The notes under the pieces are model-generated. The model ran no database searches. It worked only from the letters and a program-made list of their open reading frames with translations, and was not told the DNA's origin. Below are positions 35,007-43,520 of a stretch of DNA of 52,643 bases, in pieces (the first letter of the stretch is position 1; each line of letters opens with the position of its first letter). A program made the position numbers and the translations under genes. The DNA is from Vulcaniibacterium thermophilum. Its GTDB lineage: Bacteria > Pseudomonadota > Gammaproteobacteria > Xanthomonadales > Xanthomonadaceae. The stretch lies in the NCBI RefSeq assembly GCF_007923255.1, contig NZ_VOHJ01000020.1, positions 1-52,643 of the forward strand. The letters are read 5' to 3'.

Positions 35007-35719
35007 GCGGGGCTCCACACCTGCCCGCGATGGGCGGCGCCGGCGGGCGACAGCAGGGTGACGCAGGCCTCGGCGTAGGTGGCCGGGTCGCGGGCGAGAC
35101 GGTCGTCCTCCTCGACGTAGGCCTTGGCGCGCAGCGCGGTGCGCATCGGCCCCGGACGCAGTGCGCAGACGCGCACGCTCGAGTTGGCGCATTCGGCATG
35201 CAGGATGCGGATCAGCGCATCGAGCCCGTGCTGCGCCACGCCGTAACCGCCCCAGTAGGCCTGGGAAACGCGGGCAAGGTCGTCCACCGCGAACACCAGC
35301 GCGGCGTCGGGCGCCTTCGCCAGCAGCGGCAGGCAGGCCTGCGACAGCCACCACGGCGCGGTCAGATTGACGTGCAGCGCGCGCGCGAACGCGGCCGGAT
35401 CGGTGTGCAGCAGCGGCGTCAGGCCGCGGAACTCGGCCGCACAGTGCAGCACGCCGTCGAGGCGGCCGAGCGCGCCTTCGACGCGGGCGGCCATCTCCGC
35501 GTAGTCGTCGGGCGTGGCGCCCTCGAGATCGAGCGGATACAGCAGCGGCTCCGGCCCGCAGGCCGCCACCGCGTCGTACACGCGATTGAGCCGGGGCACC
35601 TTGCGGCCCAGCAGCACCACGGTCGCCCCGGCGCGCGCGCAGGCCTGCGCCGCGGCGCTGCCGAGGCCGCCGGTGGCGCCGGTGACGAGGACGACGCGGC
35701 CGTCGAGAACGCCGCTCAC
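35003..35719 (-). CDS. YciK-like short-chain dehydrogenase/reductase with altered active site
   Basis: A 238-residue SDR. The Rossmann cofactor motif TGATGGLG (13-20) is intact, as are LDGVLHCAA and VNLTAPWWLSQ. The overall pattern follows E. coli YciK. The catalytic YxxxK reads Y159-G-V-A-Q163, and the strand that normally ends in the catalytic Ser reads FAVDD, so both Ser and Lys appear lost while Tyr remains. It may bind NAD(P) without classical oxidoreductase chemistry. The GTG start at 35719 overlaps the grxD stop (GTGA), and the stop overlaps marC. The family call is strong; the enzymatic role is doubtful. Confidence 0.85.
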   Translation of the reverse strand: MSGVLDGRVVLVTGATGGLGSAAAQACARAGATVVLLGRKVPRLNRVYDAVAACGPEPLLYPLDLEGATPDDYAEMAARVEGALGRLDGVLHCAAEFRGLTPLLHTDPAAFARALHVNLTAPWWLSQACLPLLAKAPDAALVFAVDDLARVSQAYWGGYGVAQHGLDALIRILHAECANSSVRVCALRPGPMRTALRAKAYVEEDDRLARDPATYAEACVTLLSPAGAAHRGQVWSPA

Positions 35720-36036
35720 GCGCGCTGCGCCTCCGCGATCATGCGCGCGAGCTCGCCGGACTCCAGCAGCTCGAGCGTGATGTCGCAGCCGCCGATCAGC
35801 TCGCCGTTGATGAACAACTGCGGGAACGTCGGCCAGTTGGAGAAGCGCGGCAGGTTGGCGCGGATCTCCGGGTCCTCGAGCACGTTGACGGTGTGCAACT
35901 GCGTCGCCCCGGCCGCCTTCAGCGCCTGCACCGCGCGGCTGGAGAAGCCGCACATGGGGAACTGCGGGGTGCCCTTCATGAAGAGCACGATCGGGTGGCT
36001 TTCGACCTCGGACTGGATCCGCTCGAGCACGGACAT
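35716..36036 (-). CDS. grxD: Monothiol glutaredoxin, Grx4 type
   Basis: A 106-residue protein with the monothiol active site CGFS (C29-S32) preceded by KGTPQFPM, and the glutathione-binding WPTFPQLF and GGCDITLEL. Grx4 proteins hold a glutathione-ligated [2Fe-2S] cluster with BolA partners and work in iron-sulfur delivery and iron sensing. AGGAG precedes the ATG. It is the first gene of a coupled grxD-SDR-marC set and is divergent from sodB, which suits a shared iron/oxidative-stress context. Confidence 0.96.
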   Translation of the reverse strand: MSVLERIQSEVESHPIVLFMKGTPQFPMCGFSSRAVQALKAAGATQLHTVNVLEDPEIRANLPRFSNWPTFPQLFINGELIGGCDITLELLESGELARMIAEAQRA

Positions 36037-36183
36037 GCGCGACTCCTGCAACGATGCGTGGCCGGACGGGGTGCCGGCCAGCGGAAGTGGGGGGTTAGAA
36101 TGGCCATTGTAATCCCTCGCCTTCCCGGCACGCGGCAGGCCCGCGTCCGGATCCCCCTGAGCCAAGCCCGCTAGGAGCACGCC

Positions 36184-36771
36184 ATGGCCTTCGAACTGCC
36201 CCCCCTGCCCTACGACCGCAGCGCCCTCGAGCCGCACATGTCGGCGGAAACGCTCGACTTCCATTACGGCAAGCACCACAAGACCTACGTCGACAACCTC
36301 AACAAGCTGATCGAGGGCACCGAGCTGGCGAACGCGTCGCTCGAGGAGATCATCCGCAAGTCGCAGGGCGGCCTGTTCAACAACGCCGCGCAGGTGTGGA
36401 ACCACACCTTCTTCTGGAACTGCCTGAAGCCGGCCTCGGCGGGCGGCGGCGGCGAGCCGACCGGCAGGCTGGCCGACGCCATCAACCAGGCGTTCGGCGA
36501 CTTCGCCCGGTTCAAGGAGGAGTTCACCAAGGTCGCGATCGGCACCTTCGGTTCCGGCTGGGCGTGGCTGGTGCAGCGCCCGGACGGCTCGCTCGGCCTG
36601 GTCAGCACCTCCAACGCCGGCACGCCGATCACCGGCGAGGACACCCCGCTGCTGACCTGCGACGTGTGGGAGCACGCCTACTACATCGACTACCGGAACG
36701 CGCGGCCGAAGTTCCTGGAAGCGTTCTGGAACATCGTCAACTGGGATTTCGTGGCGTCCAACCTGCGCTGA
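36184..36771 (+). CDS. sodB: Superoxide dismutase [Fe]
   Basis: A cytosolic dismutase that converts superoxide to oxygen and hydrogen peroxide. The product is 195 residues. Metal ligands are H27, H74 (VWNHTFFW), D160 and H164 ([11 protein letters not shown]). Q70 in FNNAAQ is the residue that separates Fe-type from Mn-type enzymes. AGGAG lies 7 nt upstream of the ATG. A TAGAAT about 90 nt upstream could be the -10 box, but this is weak. A strong hairpin follows the gene. Confidence 0.97.
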   Translation: MAFELPPLPYDRSALEPHMSAETLDFHYGKHHKTYVDNLNKLIEGTELANASLEEIIRKSQGGLFNNAAQVWNHTFFWNCLKPASAGGGGEPTGRLADAINQAFGDFARFKEEFTKVAIGTFGSGWAWLVQRPDGSLGLVSTSNAGTPITGEDTPLLTCDVWEHAYYIDYRNARPKFLEAFWNIVNWDFVASNLR

Positions 36772-36792
36772 GCGGGACGCGCGGTGGAAACG

Positions 36793-36818
36793 GAACGGCC
36801 GGGGCGACCCGGCCGTTC
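36793..36818 (+). terminator. Terminator downstream of sodB
   Basis: GAACGGCCGGG and CCCGGCCGTTC form an 11-bp stem with loop GCGA, followed by TGCTTTG. It lies 21 nt after the sodB stop and 21 nt before the end of the convergent DUF2314 gene. Confidence 0.75.
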
Positions 36819-36839
36819 TGCTTTGCGCGCTCCGTGCGT

Positions 36840-37361
36840 TCAGTCGCAGCGCAGGCGGTAGGCGCGGCGGAACTCCGCGGCCTGCGCGGGCGGCTCGCGG
36901 GCCAGCAGCGCGCAACCGGTGAAGTTGCCGACCATGCGGTTCTCGCGGCGGTCGTAGTACAGCCAGTCGACGATGTCGGCGCGCGCGAAGCGGTAGCGCT
37001 GGCCGGCACGCACGGTGCGCACGAGCCGCGGGGCGTTGTCGAGGGTGCCGACGAAGCCCTCGCCGTCGCGTCGCACCTCGCCGAGCCAGAAGTATTCGGT
37101 GTCGGCGCCATCGCGGATGCCCACCTTCACCGCCGCGTGCTCGACGTGCGGGGGCGCGGCATCGAGCAGCGCGAGGAAGCCGTCGAGCGAGCCCTGCGCA
37201 CGCGCGATCGCCGCGCGCATCGCCGGATCCTCGGCGGCAACCCGCACCACCTCGTCGCGGGCCGCGCGTTCGAGCGGCGTCGGCGCGGCGGGCCGGTCGC
37301 CGCAGGCGGCCAGCAGCAGCGCCAGAACGACCGCGCCGACGCGGCGTGCGCGCGCGCTCAT
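36840..37361 (-). CDS. DUF2314-domain lipoprotein
   Basis: A 173-residue protein with a lipoprotein signal (VLALLLAAC, acylated Cys at about residue 20), so membrane-anchored in the periplasm. The domain from about 90 has EYFWLGEVRR, GFVGTLDNAP and ADIVDWLYYD, the DUF2314 (YegJ-like) pattern. The function of the family is unknown. The start overlaps the upstream methyltransferase gene by 4 nt (ATGA), so the two are coupled. Confidence 0.82.
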   Translation of the reverse strand: MSARARRVGAVVLALLLAACGDRPAAPTPLERAARDEVVRVAAEDPAMRAAIARAQGSLDGFLALLDAAPPHVEHAAVKVGIRDGADTEYFWLGEVRRDGEGFVGTLDNAPRLVRTVRAGQRYRFARADIVDWLYYDRRENRMVGNFTGCALLAREPPAQAAEFRRAYRLRCD

Positions 37362-38092
37362 GCGGCGTCGCTCCGCACGCGTCCCCACAGGCGGCGGCCG
37401 ACGGCGGCGAAGCGGCCGGCCGCGATGGCGCGCGCCTCGGCGTCGAACAGGCCGACCGCGAGCGCGGCGCCATGCGCATCCGGCGGCAGGTGCGGCAGCA
37501 GATAGCGGTAGAGGTACGGCGCGTCCTGCATGTGCACCGCGTCGACATGGACGCGGAAGGCATCGTGCATGACCGCGAACGGATGGATCCGATGCTCCGC
37601 CGCGTGCGCGCGCCACGCATCCACGGGATCGGTGGCCGCCAGCAGCGCACCCAGGAAGCCCGGTGGCGGCATGTCGCCCAGCAGGGCGCGCGCGGCCTCG
37701 GCAAGCCAACGCACCGCCGCCGGCTCGGCGTCCGCGAAAGCGAAATCCTCCGCCGCGAGCACGCCGTCCGTTTCCGCATGCCGCGCCGCGGCCGCCAGGG
37801 CGGCGTGCGGGTCGGGCAGATAGTGCAGCGAGCGGGTGAACGCGACGAGGTGGAAGCGCCCGGACAACACCGCCGGCCACGCCGCCTCGATGGTGCGCAC
37901 GCCGCGCGCGCTCGCCCTCGCCAGTGCGGGGCCGTCGCTGTCGAGCCCGGTCACGTCGTAGCCTTCGCGCGCCAGTGCGGCGGCCACCTCGCCGCCGCCG
38001 CAGCCGATCTCCAGCACGCGCGCGGGCGCGGCGCGCAGCGCGCGCAGGAAGCCCAGCGTATGAGCGGTCGCGATGTCGAGCGGATGCTCCAT
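37358..38092 (-). CDS. Class I SAM-dependent methyltransferase
   Basis: A 244-residue protein. Motif I is VLEIGCGGGEVAAAL (residues about 26-40), the acidic end of strand 2 is GLDSD (about 49-53), and motif IV-like LVAFTRSLHYLPD lies near 82-94. It belongs to the Methyltransf_11/25 group, which includes small-molecule and lipid enzymes; the substrate cannot be read from the sequence. It lies 13 nt downstream of purK and overlaps the DUF2314 gene, so it may ride on the purEK transcript. Confidence 0.85.
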   Translation of the reverse strand: MEHPLDIATAHTLGFLRALRAAPARVLEIGCGGGEVAAALAREGYDVTGLDSDGPALARASARGVRTIEAAWPAVLSGRFHLVAFTRSLHYLPDPHAALAAAARHAETDGVLAAEDFAFADAEPAAVRWLAEAARALLGDMPPPGFLGALLAATDPVDAWRAHAAEHRIHPFAVMHDAFRVHVDAVHMQDAPYLYRYLLPHLPPDAHGAALAVGLFDAEARAIAAGRFAAVGRRLWGRVRSDAA

Positions 38093-38105
38093 CGCCGCTC
38101 CGCGC

Positions 38106-39251
38106 TCAGCCTCTCAGGCGTTCGACGACCGGCGCGACCTGCGCTTCGCGGCCGAGCGCGCGGCCGACGCGCGCGAGCGCGTCCGCCAGCTCGGCGGCGC
38201 TGTCCGCGCGCAACGTCGCATGACCCACCTTGCGGCCTTCGCGCGGCGACTTGCCGTAATCGTGCCAATGGCCGCCGGCTTCGGCCAGCACCGGTCCGGC
38301 GGCAGGCAGGGCACCGATCCAGTTGAGCATGCAGGCGTGGCCGAGCATGCGGGTGTCGCCCAGCGGCAGGCCCAGCACCGCGCGCAGGTGATTCTGGAAC
38401 TGCGAGGTTTCGCTGCCCTCGATCGTCCAGTGGCCGGAGTTGTGCACGCGCGGCGCCATCTCGTTGGCGAGCAGCACGCCGTCGCGGCTGAACATCTCCA
38501 GCGCGAACACGCCGACGTAGTCGAGCGCCTCGGCGATGCTGCGCGCGTGCGCGATCGCGGTCTGCGCCTGCGCGGCATCGACGCGCGCCGGCGCCAGACT
38601 CGCGGACAGGATGCCGTCGACGTGCCAGTTCTCGGTCAGCGGCCAGGTGCGGAAGGCGCCGTCGCGCGTGCGGCAGGCCACCACCGACAGCTCGCGCTCG
38701 AACGCGACGAAGCCTTCGAGGATCAGCCCGACCTTCGGCGCCTGCGCGCCCAGCGCGGCCCAGGCGGCGTCCACGTCGTCGGCGCCGCGCAGCCGGAACT
38801 GGCCCTTGCCGTCGTAGCCGAGCCGGCGCGTCTTCAGGATGCAGGGCGTGCCGATCCGCGCCACCGCCTGTTCGAGCTGCTCGCGCGTGTCGACCGGCGC
38901 GAACGCGGGCACCGGGATGCCCAGCTCCCGGAACAGCGTCTTCTCCGCCAGCCGGTCCTGCGCCACGGCGAGCGCGCGCGGATTCGGGAACACCGGCACG
39001 CGCTCGGCCAGCCAGGCGGCCGATTCCGCCGGCACGTTCTCGAAATCGAACGTGGCCACTTCCACCTGCGAAGCGAAGGTTTCGAGCGCGGCGCGGTCGG
39101 TGTAGTCGCCGACGATCAGCGGCGCGAACTGGCCGGCGCAGGCGTCCGCGGTCTGATCGAGCACGCGGAAACGAAGGCCGAGCGGCGCGCCCGCGAGCGC
39201 GAGCATGCGCGCAAGCTGGCCGCCGCCGAGAATGCCCACCGTGGTCGTCAT
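38106..39251 (-). CDS. purK: N5-carboxyaminoimidazole ribonucleotide synthase
   Basis: PurK uses ATP and bicarbonate to convert AIR to N5-CAIR in purine synthesis. The 381-residue product has the ATP-grasp layout: GILGGGQLARM at the N-terminus, TRRLGYDGKGQFRL in the ATP loop, EGFVAFERELSV, and NEMAPRVHNSGHWTIEGS with the metal and substrate ligands. It lies 17 nt downstream of purE, its usual partner. The ATG at 39251 gives MTTTVGILGGG; longer frames upstream only repeat purE antiphase sequence. Confidence 0.97.
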   Translation of the reverse strand: MTTTVGILGGGQLARMLALAGAPLGLRFRVLDQTADACAGQFAPLIVGDYTDRAALETFASQVEVATFDFENVPAESAAWLAERVPVFPNPRALAVAQDRLAEKTLFRELGIPVPAFAPVDTREQLEQAVARIGTPCILKTRRLGYDGKGQFRLRGADDVDAAWAALGAQAPKVGLILEGFVAFERELSVVACRTRDGAFRTWPLTENWHVDGILSASLAPARVDAAQAQTAIAHARSIAEALDYVGVFALEMFSRDGVLLANEMAPRVHNSGHWTIEGSETSQFQNHLRAVLGLPLGDTRMLGHACMLNWIGALPAAGPVLAEAGGHWHDYGKSPREGRKVGHATLRADSAAELADALARVGRALGREAQVAPVVERLRG

Positions 39252-39268
39252 GCGGCGCGTTTCCTCCG

Positions 39269-39772
39269 TCAGGCGCGCGGATCGGGATGACCGAGCACGT
39301 CCTCGGTCTGGCGCGCGCGGAAGGCGTCCAGCGCGGCGCCGATCTCCGGATATCCCGACGCCAGCATCGCGGCCGCGAACAGCGCGGCGTTCGCGGCGCC
39401 GGCCTGGCCGATCGCGAACGTCGCCACCGGCACGCCGGCCGGCATCTGCACGATCGACAACAGCGAATCCAGCCCGTTGAGCGCCTTCGACTGCACCGGC
39501 ACGCCGAGCACCGGCACCGCGGTCTTGGCCGCGAGCATGCCCGGCAGGTGCGCGGCGCCGCCGGCGCCGGCGACGATCGCGCGCAGGCCGCGCGGGGCCG
39601 CTTCTTCCGCGTAGCGGTACAGCAGGTCGGGCGTGCGATGCGCGGACACCACGCGCACTTCGTGCGGCACGCCCAGCGCTTCCAGCCGCGCGGCGGCGTG
39701 CTGCATCGTCTCCCAGTCCGAGCGCGAGCCCATCACGATGCCGACCAGCGGCGCCCGTTCGGAATTCGACAT
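39269..39772 (-). CDS. purE: N5-CAIR mutase, PurE
   Basis: PurE moves the carboxyl group of N5-CAIR to give CAIR. The 167-residue product shows [14 protein letters not shown], the catalytic SAHRTP loop and [14 protein letters not shown], all characteristic of class I PurE. The ATG at 39772 has AGGA a few bases upstream. It is divergent from the Trm112-like gene across 60 nt, which probably holds both promoters. Confidence 0.97.
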   Translation of the reverse strand: MSNSERAPLVGIVMGSRSDWETMQHAAARLEALGVPHEVRVVSAHRTPDLLYRYAEEAAPRGLRAIVAGAGGAAHLPGMLAAKTAVPVLGVPVQSKALNGLDSLLSIVQMPAGVPVATFAIGQAGAANAALFAAAMLASGYPEIGAALDAFRARQTEDVLGHPDPRA

Positions 39773-39832
39773 GGTCCTGTTCCGGCGCAAAAACGTATTC
39801 TAGCGTCCCCACCGAAGCCGCCGGCACGCCCC

Positions 39833-40099
39833 ATGGATCGCAAGCTGCTCGATCTGCTCGTCTGTCCGACCACCCGGCAGCCGCTGGCGCTGCTGGACGC
39901 GCGCGGGCTGGAGGCGCTCAACGCCGCGATCGCCGCAGGCCAGGTGAAGCGCGCCGACGGCAGCGCGCAGACCGGGCCGCTCGCCGAGGCGCTGGTGACG
40001 CGCGACCGCCGCACGGTCTACCGCGTCGACGACGGCATCCCCGTGCTGCTGGCCGAGGAGGCGATCGCCACCGCGCAGGTCGCCGGCTTCCCGGCATGA
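39833..40099 (+). CDS. Trm112-family protein
   Basis: An 88-residue protein starting MDRKLLDLLVCPTTRQPL and ending with a YRVDDGIPVLLAEEA segment, the two halves of the Trm112/YcaR fold. In eukaryotes Trm112 activates methyltransferases; bacterial members are usually about 60 residues and may bind zinc. This copy has a longer middle insert and keeps only one of the usual cysteines (C11), so zinc binding is doubtful. It overlaps nadC by 4 nt (ATGA). Confidence 0.82.
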   Translation: MDRKLLDLLVCPTTRQPLALLDARGLEALNAAIAAGQVKRADGSAQTGPLAEALVTRDRRTVYRVDDGIPVLLAEEAIATAQVAGFPA

Positions 40100-40953
40100 G
40101 CGCGCGCGTCGCAGCGCCGCCGGCGGAGGCGATCGAGGCCGACGTCGCCCGCGCGCTCGCCGAGGACATCGGCGGCGGCGACGTCACCGCGATGCTGCTG
40201 CCCGACGTCGAGGATTCGGCGTACCTGCTCTGCAAGGAGGACGCCGTCGTCTGCGGCCGCCCGTGGTTCGACGCCTGCCATCGCGCGCTCGATCCCGGCG
40301 TGCGTATCGAGTGGCGGGTGGCCGAAGGCGACCGCGCCGCGCCGGGCACGGTGCTCGCCACCCTGCACGGCCGCGCCCGCGCGCTGGTGACCGCCGAGCG
40401 CGCCTCGCTCAACTTCATGCAGACGCTCTCCGGCACCGCCACCGTCACCGCGCACTACGTGGAGGCGGTGCGCGGCACCCGCGCGCGCATCCTCGACACC
40501 CGCAAGACCCTGCCCGGCCTGCGCCTGGCGCAAAAGTACGCGGTGCGGGTGGGCGGCGGCGACAACCACCGCATGGGCCTGTACGACGCGGTGATGCTGA
40601 AGGAGAACCACGTGCGCACGGCCGGCTCGGTGACCGCGGCGATCCGCGCCGCGCGCGCGCTGCATCCGACGCTGCCGCTGATCGTCGAGGTGGAGACGCT
40701 GGACCAGTTGCGCGAGGCGCTCGCCGAGGGGTGCGACCGCATCCTGATCGACGATTTCGACGCGCCGACGCGGCGCGAGGCGGCGCGGCTCGCGGCCGGG
40801 CGCATCCCGCTGGAGGTGTCCGGCGGCGTCGACCTCGCCGGCGTGCGCGCGATCGCCGAGGACGGGGTGGACTGCATCTCGATCGGCGCGTTGACCAAGC
40901 ACGTGCGCGCGATCGATCTGTCGCTCAAGCTCGGGCCGCCGCCGGGCGGGTGA
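40096..40953 (+). CDS. nadC: Nicotinate-nucleotide pyrophosphorylase (carboxylating)
   Basis: NadC (QPRTase) converts quinolinate and PRPP to nicotinate mononucleotide in de novo NAD synthesis. The product is 285 residues. Signatures are ALAEDIGGGDVT, ERASLNFMQTLSGTAT, ILDTRKTLPGLR, MLKENH and the substrate loop EVETLDQL. The start overlaps the preceding gene by 4 nt. A short GC-rich hairpin region follows before the convergent GFA gene. Confidence 0.96.
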   Translation: MSARVAAPPAEAIEADVARALAEDIGGGDVTAMLLPDVEDSAYLLCKEDAVVCGRPWFDACHRALDPGVRIEWRVAEGDRAAPGTVLATLHGRARALVTAERASLNFMQTLSGTATVTAHYVEAVRGTRARILDTRKTLPGLRLAQKYAVRVGGGDNHRMGLYDAVMLKENHVRTAGSVTAAIRAARALHPTLPLIVEVETLDQLREALAEGCDRILIDDFDAPTRREAARLAAGRIPLEVSGGVDLAGVRAIAEDGVDCISIGALTKHVRAIDLSLKLGPPPGG

Positions 40954-41060
40954 GGCATCCGTCACGGCCACGGATGCGCGCGGATGAACGCGGATCCTGA
41001 AGGGGCGGGCGAAGCCCCGACCGACCGGCGACGCCCCGGGCGGCGTGCCCAGGTGAGCCG

Positions 41061-41471
41061 TCAGCCGCCACGCTGCGCTTCGGCGAACTGCGCGAAGACC
41101 TGCTCGCCGGTGAGCCTGGGCGTGTCGTTGGCCAGCTCGTAGTAGCCGGGCTTCTCGTCGATGAAGATCTGGCTTGTCAGCTCGAAGCCCGGGTCCCGGA
41201 ACAGGCCGACCGGAAGGGCGTACTCGTCCGTGGGCAGCAGGTGATAGAACAGGTGCGTGCCGCAGGTGGGGCAGAACCCGCGTTCGGCCCACTCCGAAGA
41301 CCGGTACGCGACGGGCGTTTGCGTACCCGAGAAAGCGACGTTGGAGCCGCAATGGACGGACAGCAAGGGGCCGCCGCTCCAGCGCCGGCACATGGTGCAA
41401 TGGCAGACGTTGATCTCCGTTTCGGTCGGCGCGTGCACCGTGATCGAGCCGCACAGGCATGAACCTTCCAT
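41061..41471 (-). CDS. GFA-family (CENP-V/glutathione-dependent formaldehyde-activating) protein
   Basis: A 136-residue zinc protein. Cysteine motifs are CLCGS (about 5-9), CHCTMCRR (about 25-32) and CPTCGTH (about 79-85), the layout of the GFA/CENP-V superfamily, which binds one or two zinc ions. GAGGAG lies just before the ATG at 41471; a longer in-frame start is rejected since it runs back through a REP palindrome. The family contains enzymes acting on glutathione adducts, but most members have no assigned reaction. Confidence 0.88.
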   Translation of the reverse strand: MEGSCLCGSITVHAPTETEINVCHCTMCRRWSGGPLLSVHCGSNVAFSGTQTPVAYRSSEWAERGFCPTCGTHLFYHLLPTDEYALPVGLFRDPGFELTSQIFIDEKPGYYELANDTPRLTGEQVFAQFAEAQRGG

Positions 41472-41742
41472 AGGTCTCTCCTCGTCGCGATTGCCGCGGG
41501 CTGACATTCTTGCAGCAGTCGGCGCCATGCCGCATCCAGACGCGCGGGCCCGGTCGTGTGCGGACAGGACATCGGGCTCCGCCGCGCCTGGTCGCCTCTG
41601 CGCTTCCACGACCCCGCCTGTGGTCGCGGCTCCAGCCGCGACCACCGCATCGCTCCGCTCCGCGCGCCTTCGCCGACCGCCTCGCCCGCGCTCTCCGCAC
41701 GGACGAAGAAGCCAGCAGCCGGCTGCCGACGCCCCGCGCCGG
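41472..41742. other. Intergenic stretch with REP-like palindrome, no gene seen
   Basis: 271 nt between the GFA gene and the tandem-FHA gene. It contains the palindrome at 41620-41645 and otherwise nothing that I can identify. Frames that are open here have no family resemblance. Confidence 0.55.
41620..41645. repeat. REP-like perfect palindrome
   Basis: GTGGTCGCGGCT, a 2-nt loop (CC), then AGCCGCGACCAC: a perfect 12-bp stem. The TCGCGGCT core is shared with the right-hand REP copy at 12609. Confidence 0.8.
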
Positions 41743-42555
41743 TCAGAAGACGACGAACGCCACCAGCGCGGCCACCACGAGGCCCGCGGCGAGCGCGATC
41801 CATGCCTTGCGCGGCAGGCGCCGCCGCGGCGGGGCGCCGGGCGGCACGCTGTCGGTCTGGCCCGTTCCCAGCAGGCGGAAACGCAGGGTGTCGAACCCGA
41901 TCTCGTCGCCGGGCCTGGCCACGGCGCGCTGCACGCGACGGCCGTTGACGAACGTGCCGTTGGTCGAGCGCAGGTCCTCCAGATGCAGGCCGTCCTCGGC
42001 CGGCATCAGCTTGGCGTGGCGGCGCGAGAGACCGGGATGGTCGAAGCGCAGGCTGCATTCGGCCGCGCGCCCGAGCACGGTCTGCCCCGTGACCGGAAAG
42101 CTGCGGCCGAACGCCTCGCCGGCCACGCAGCGCAGCACGTAGCGCGGCAACGCGGGTCGCACCGCGGTGGCGCCGATCTCGTCGTTGGCGGGCGGCAGGC
42201 CGGCCGGCGCGGGGCCCAGATGCGGCACGCCGATCGCGACCAGCCGCGCGCGCACGCCGTTGATGCTGAGGGTGTCGCCGGCGCGCAGGGCGATCATGCC
42301 GTCCACCGCGCGCTCGTTGACCTCGACCGGCATTCCCGCCGGCACCTGCAGCATCACGCCGTGATCGTTGACGTGCAGCTCGCAGTGGCGGGCGCGCACG
42401 CCCGGGCGGTCGATCACGATCTGCGCCTGCGGATCGCGGCCGATCCGGTTGATGCCGGGACTGAGCACGACCTGCGGATGCTCCCCGCCGGGGAACACCA
42501 GCTTCATCGGTTCGCGGGCGCCCTGCGGCGGAACGGTGGGACTTGCCGAAGCCAT
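41743..42555 (-). CDS. Tandem-FHA-domain protein with C-terminal membrane anchor
   Basis: A 270-residue protein. A first FHA-like domain (about 18-110, GINRIGRDPQAQIVI, VRARHCEL) is degenerate after the GR-S/R-H part. A second, canonical FHA domain (about 140-232) has LGRAAECSLRF, LSRRHAKL and LRSTNGTFVNG, the phosphothreonine-binding loops. A basic stretch (PPRRRLPRK) then leads to one C-terminal helix (WIALAAGLVVAALVAFVVF), so the FHA domains face the cytoplasm. FHA domains bind phosphothreonine; no Ser/Thr kinase or phosphatase is in the window. GGAG lies 7 nt before the ATG at 42555. It is divergent from the DUF3301 gene with only 23 nt between the start codons. Confidence 0.88.
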   Translation of the reverse strand: MASASPTVPPQGAREPMKLVFPGGEHPQVVLSPGINRIGRDPQAQIVIDRPGVRARHCELHVNDHGVMLQVPAGMPVEVNERAVDGMIALRAGDTLSINGVRARLVAIGVPHLGPAPAGLPPANDEIGATAVRPALPRYVLRCVAGEAFGRSFPVTGQTVLGRAAECSLRFDHPGLSRRHAKLMPAEDGLHLEDLRSTNGTFVNGRRVQRAVARPGDEIGFDTLRFRLLGTGQTDSVPPGAPPRRRLPRKAWIALAAGLVVAALVAFVVF

Positions 42556-42578
42556 CCGGTCACTCCAGATTAGAGGCG

Positions 42579-42908
42579 ATGCCGACGCTCGTGATGCTAC
42601 TCATCTTTTTCGGCCTGGCGGCCGCGTTCTGGAGCGCCGGGCGCGCGGCCGCCGAGATCGCGGTCACAGTTGGACGCCGCGCCTGCCAGGCCGCCGGCGT
42701 GCAACTGCTGGACCAGACCGTGCACGCCCGCGGATTGCGCCTGCGGCGCGGCGCGGACGGCTGGCTGGGGCTGGAGCGGACGTTCCGGTTCGAATACTCG
42801 GAGGACGGCGTCGAACGCCACGTCGGCCAACTGGTGCTGTTCCGCGGCGAGCTGGTCGCCTTCAGCGGACCGCCGCGCGCCACTGCCGTCGTGCCTCTGC
42901 ATCGCTGA
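42579..42908 (+). CDS. DUF3301-family small membrane protein
   Basis: A 109-residue protein with one N-terminal helix (MPTLVMLLIFFGLAAAFW) and a conserved cytosolic part: CQAAGVQLLDQTVHARGLRLRR, then RFEYSEDGVERHVGQLVLFRG. This is the gammaproteobacterial DUF3301 pattern; the function is unknown. GAGG lies close to the ATG at 42579. A longer frame from 42543 would overlap the divergent gene's start region and is not preferred. Confidence 0.8.
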   Translation: MPTLVMLLIFFGLAAAFWSAGRAAAEIAVTVGRRACQAAGVQLLDQTVHARGLRLRRGADGWLGLERTFRFEYSEDGVERHVGQLVLFRGELVAFSGPPRATAVVPLHR

Positions 42909-42979
42909 CCGGCCTCCGTCCGCCACGGTCGAGCTGTTCCGGCGGCAGCCTCGCGCGCGCCGGGTGAAGGCGATGTCGC

Positions 42980-43471
42980 CTACTTGACCAGCCGCAGATG
43001 GCCGCCGCGACGCGGGCCCGGCCGCTCCGGGCCGTCGTCGGGGCCGGCCGGCTCGTGGTCGTCGCCGCTCTCGGCCGCGGGCACCGGCGCGAGCGCGGGG
43101 CGGGCGGGCGTCGCCGCGGCGGCGGGCGCGGCCGGCAGGCCGTCGTCGGGCAGCGCCATGCCGTGGCCGGTCTCGCGCGCGTAGATCGCCAGCACCGCGG
43201 CGACCGGGACCACCACGCCGTGACTCACCCCGCCGAAGCGCGCATGGAAGGTGATCGACTCGTTGTCCATGTGCAGGTGGGCGACCGCGCGCTCGGCGAT
43301 GTTGAGCACCACCTTGCCGTCCTTGACCGCGTGCGGCGGCACCTGCACGCCGGGTCGCGTCGCATCCACCAGCAGGTGCGGCGTCATGCCGTTGTCGGCG
43401 ATCCATTCGTACAGCGCCCGCAGCAGGTACGGGCGGTAGCTGGTCATCGGCGGCGTGGTGGGCTCGCTCAT
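42980..43471 (-). CDS. sspB: ClpXP protease specificity-enhancing factor SspB
   Basis: SspB tethers ssrA-tagged and other substrates to the ClpXP protease. The 163-residue product has the substrate-binding domain (about 10-107: SYRPYLLRALYEWI, MTPHLLVDA, GGVSHGVVVPVAAVLAIYA). A long Ala/Pro/acidic linker follows, and then the ClpX-binding tail at the very C-terminus (GGHLRLVK). The domain order and the terminal XB-type motif are exactly as in the family. The linker is about 45 residues. Confidence 0.95.
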   Translation of the reverse strand: MSEPTTPPMTSYRPYLLRALYEWIADNGMTPHLLVDATRPGVQVPPHAVKDGKVVLNIAERAVAHLHMDNESITFHARFGGVSHGVVVPVAAVLAIYARETGHGMALPDDGLPAAPAAAATPARPALAPVPAAESGDDHEPAGPDDGPERPGPRRGGHLRLVK

Positions 43472-43520
43472 GCCGGCAGTGTAGCGATTGACGGACGGAA
43501 GGCCATCGTCGCGCGCGCCT

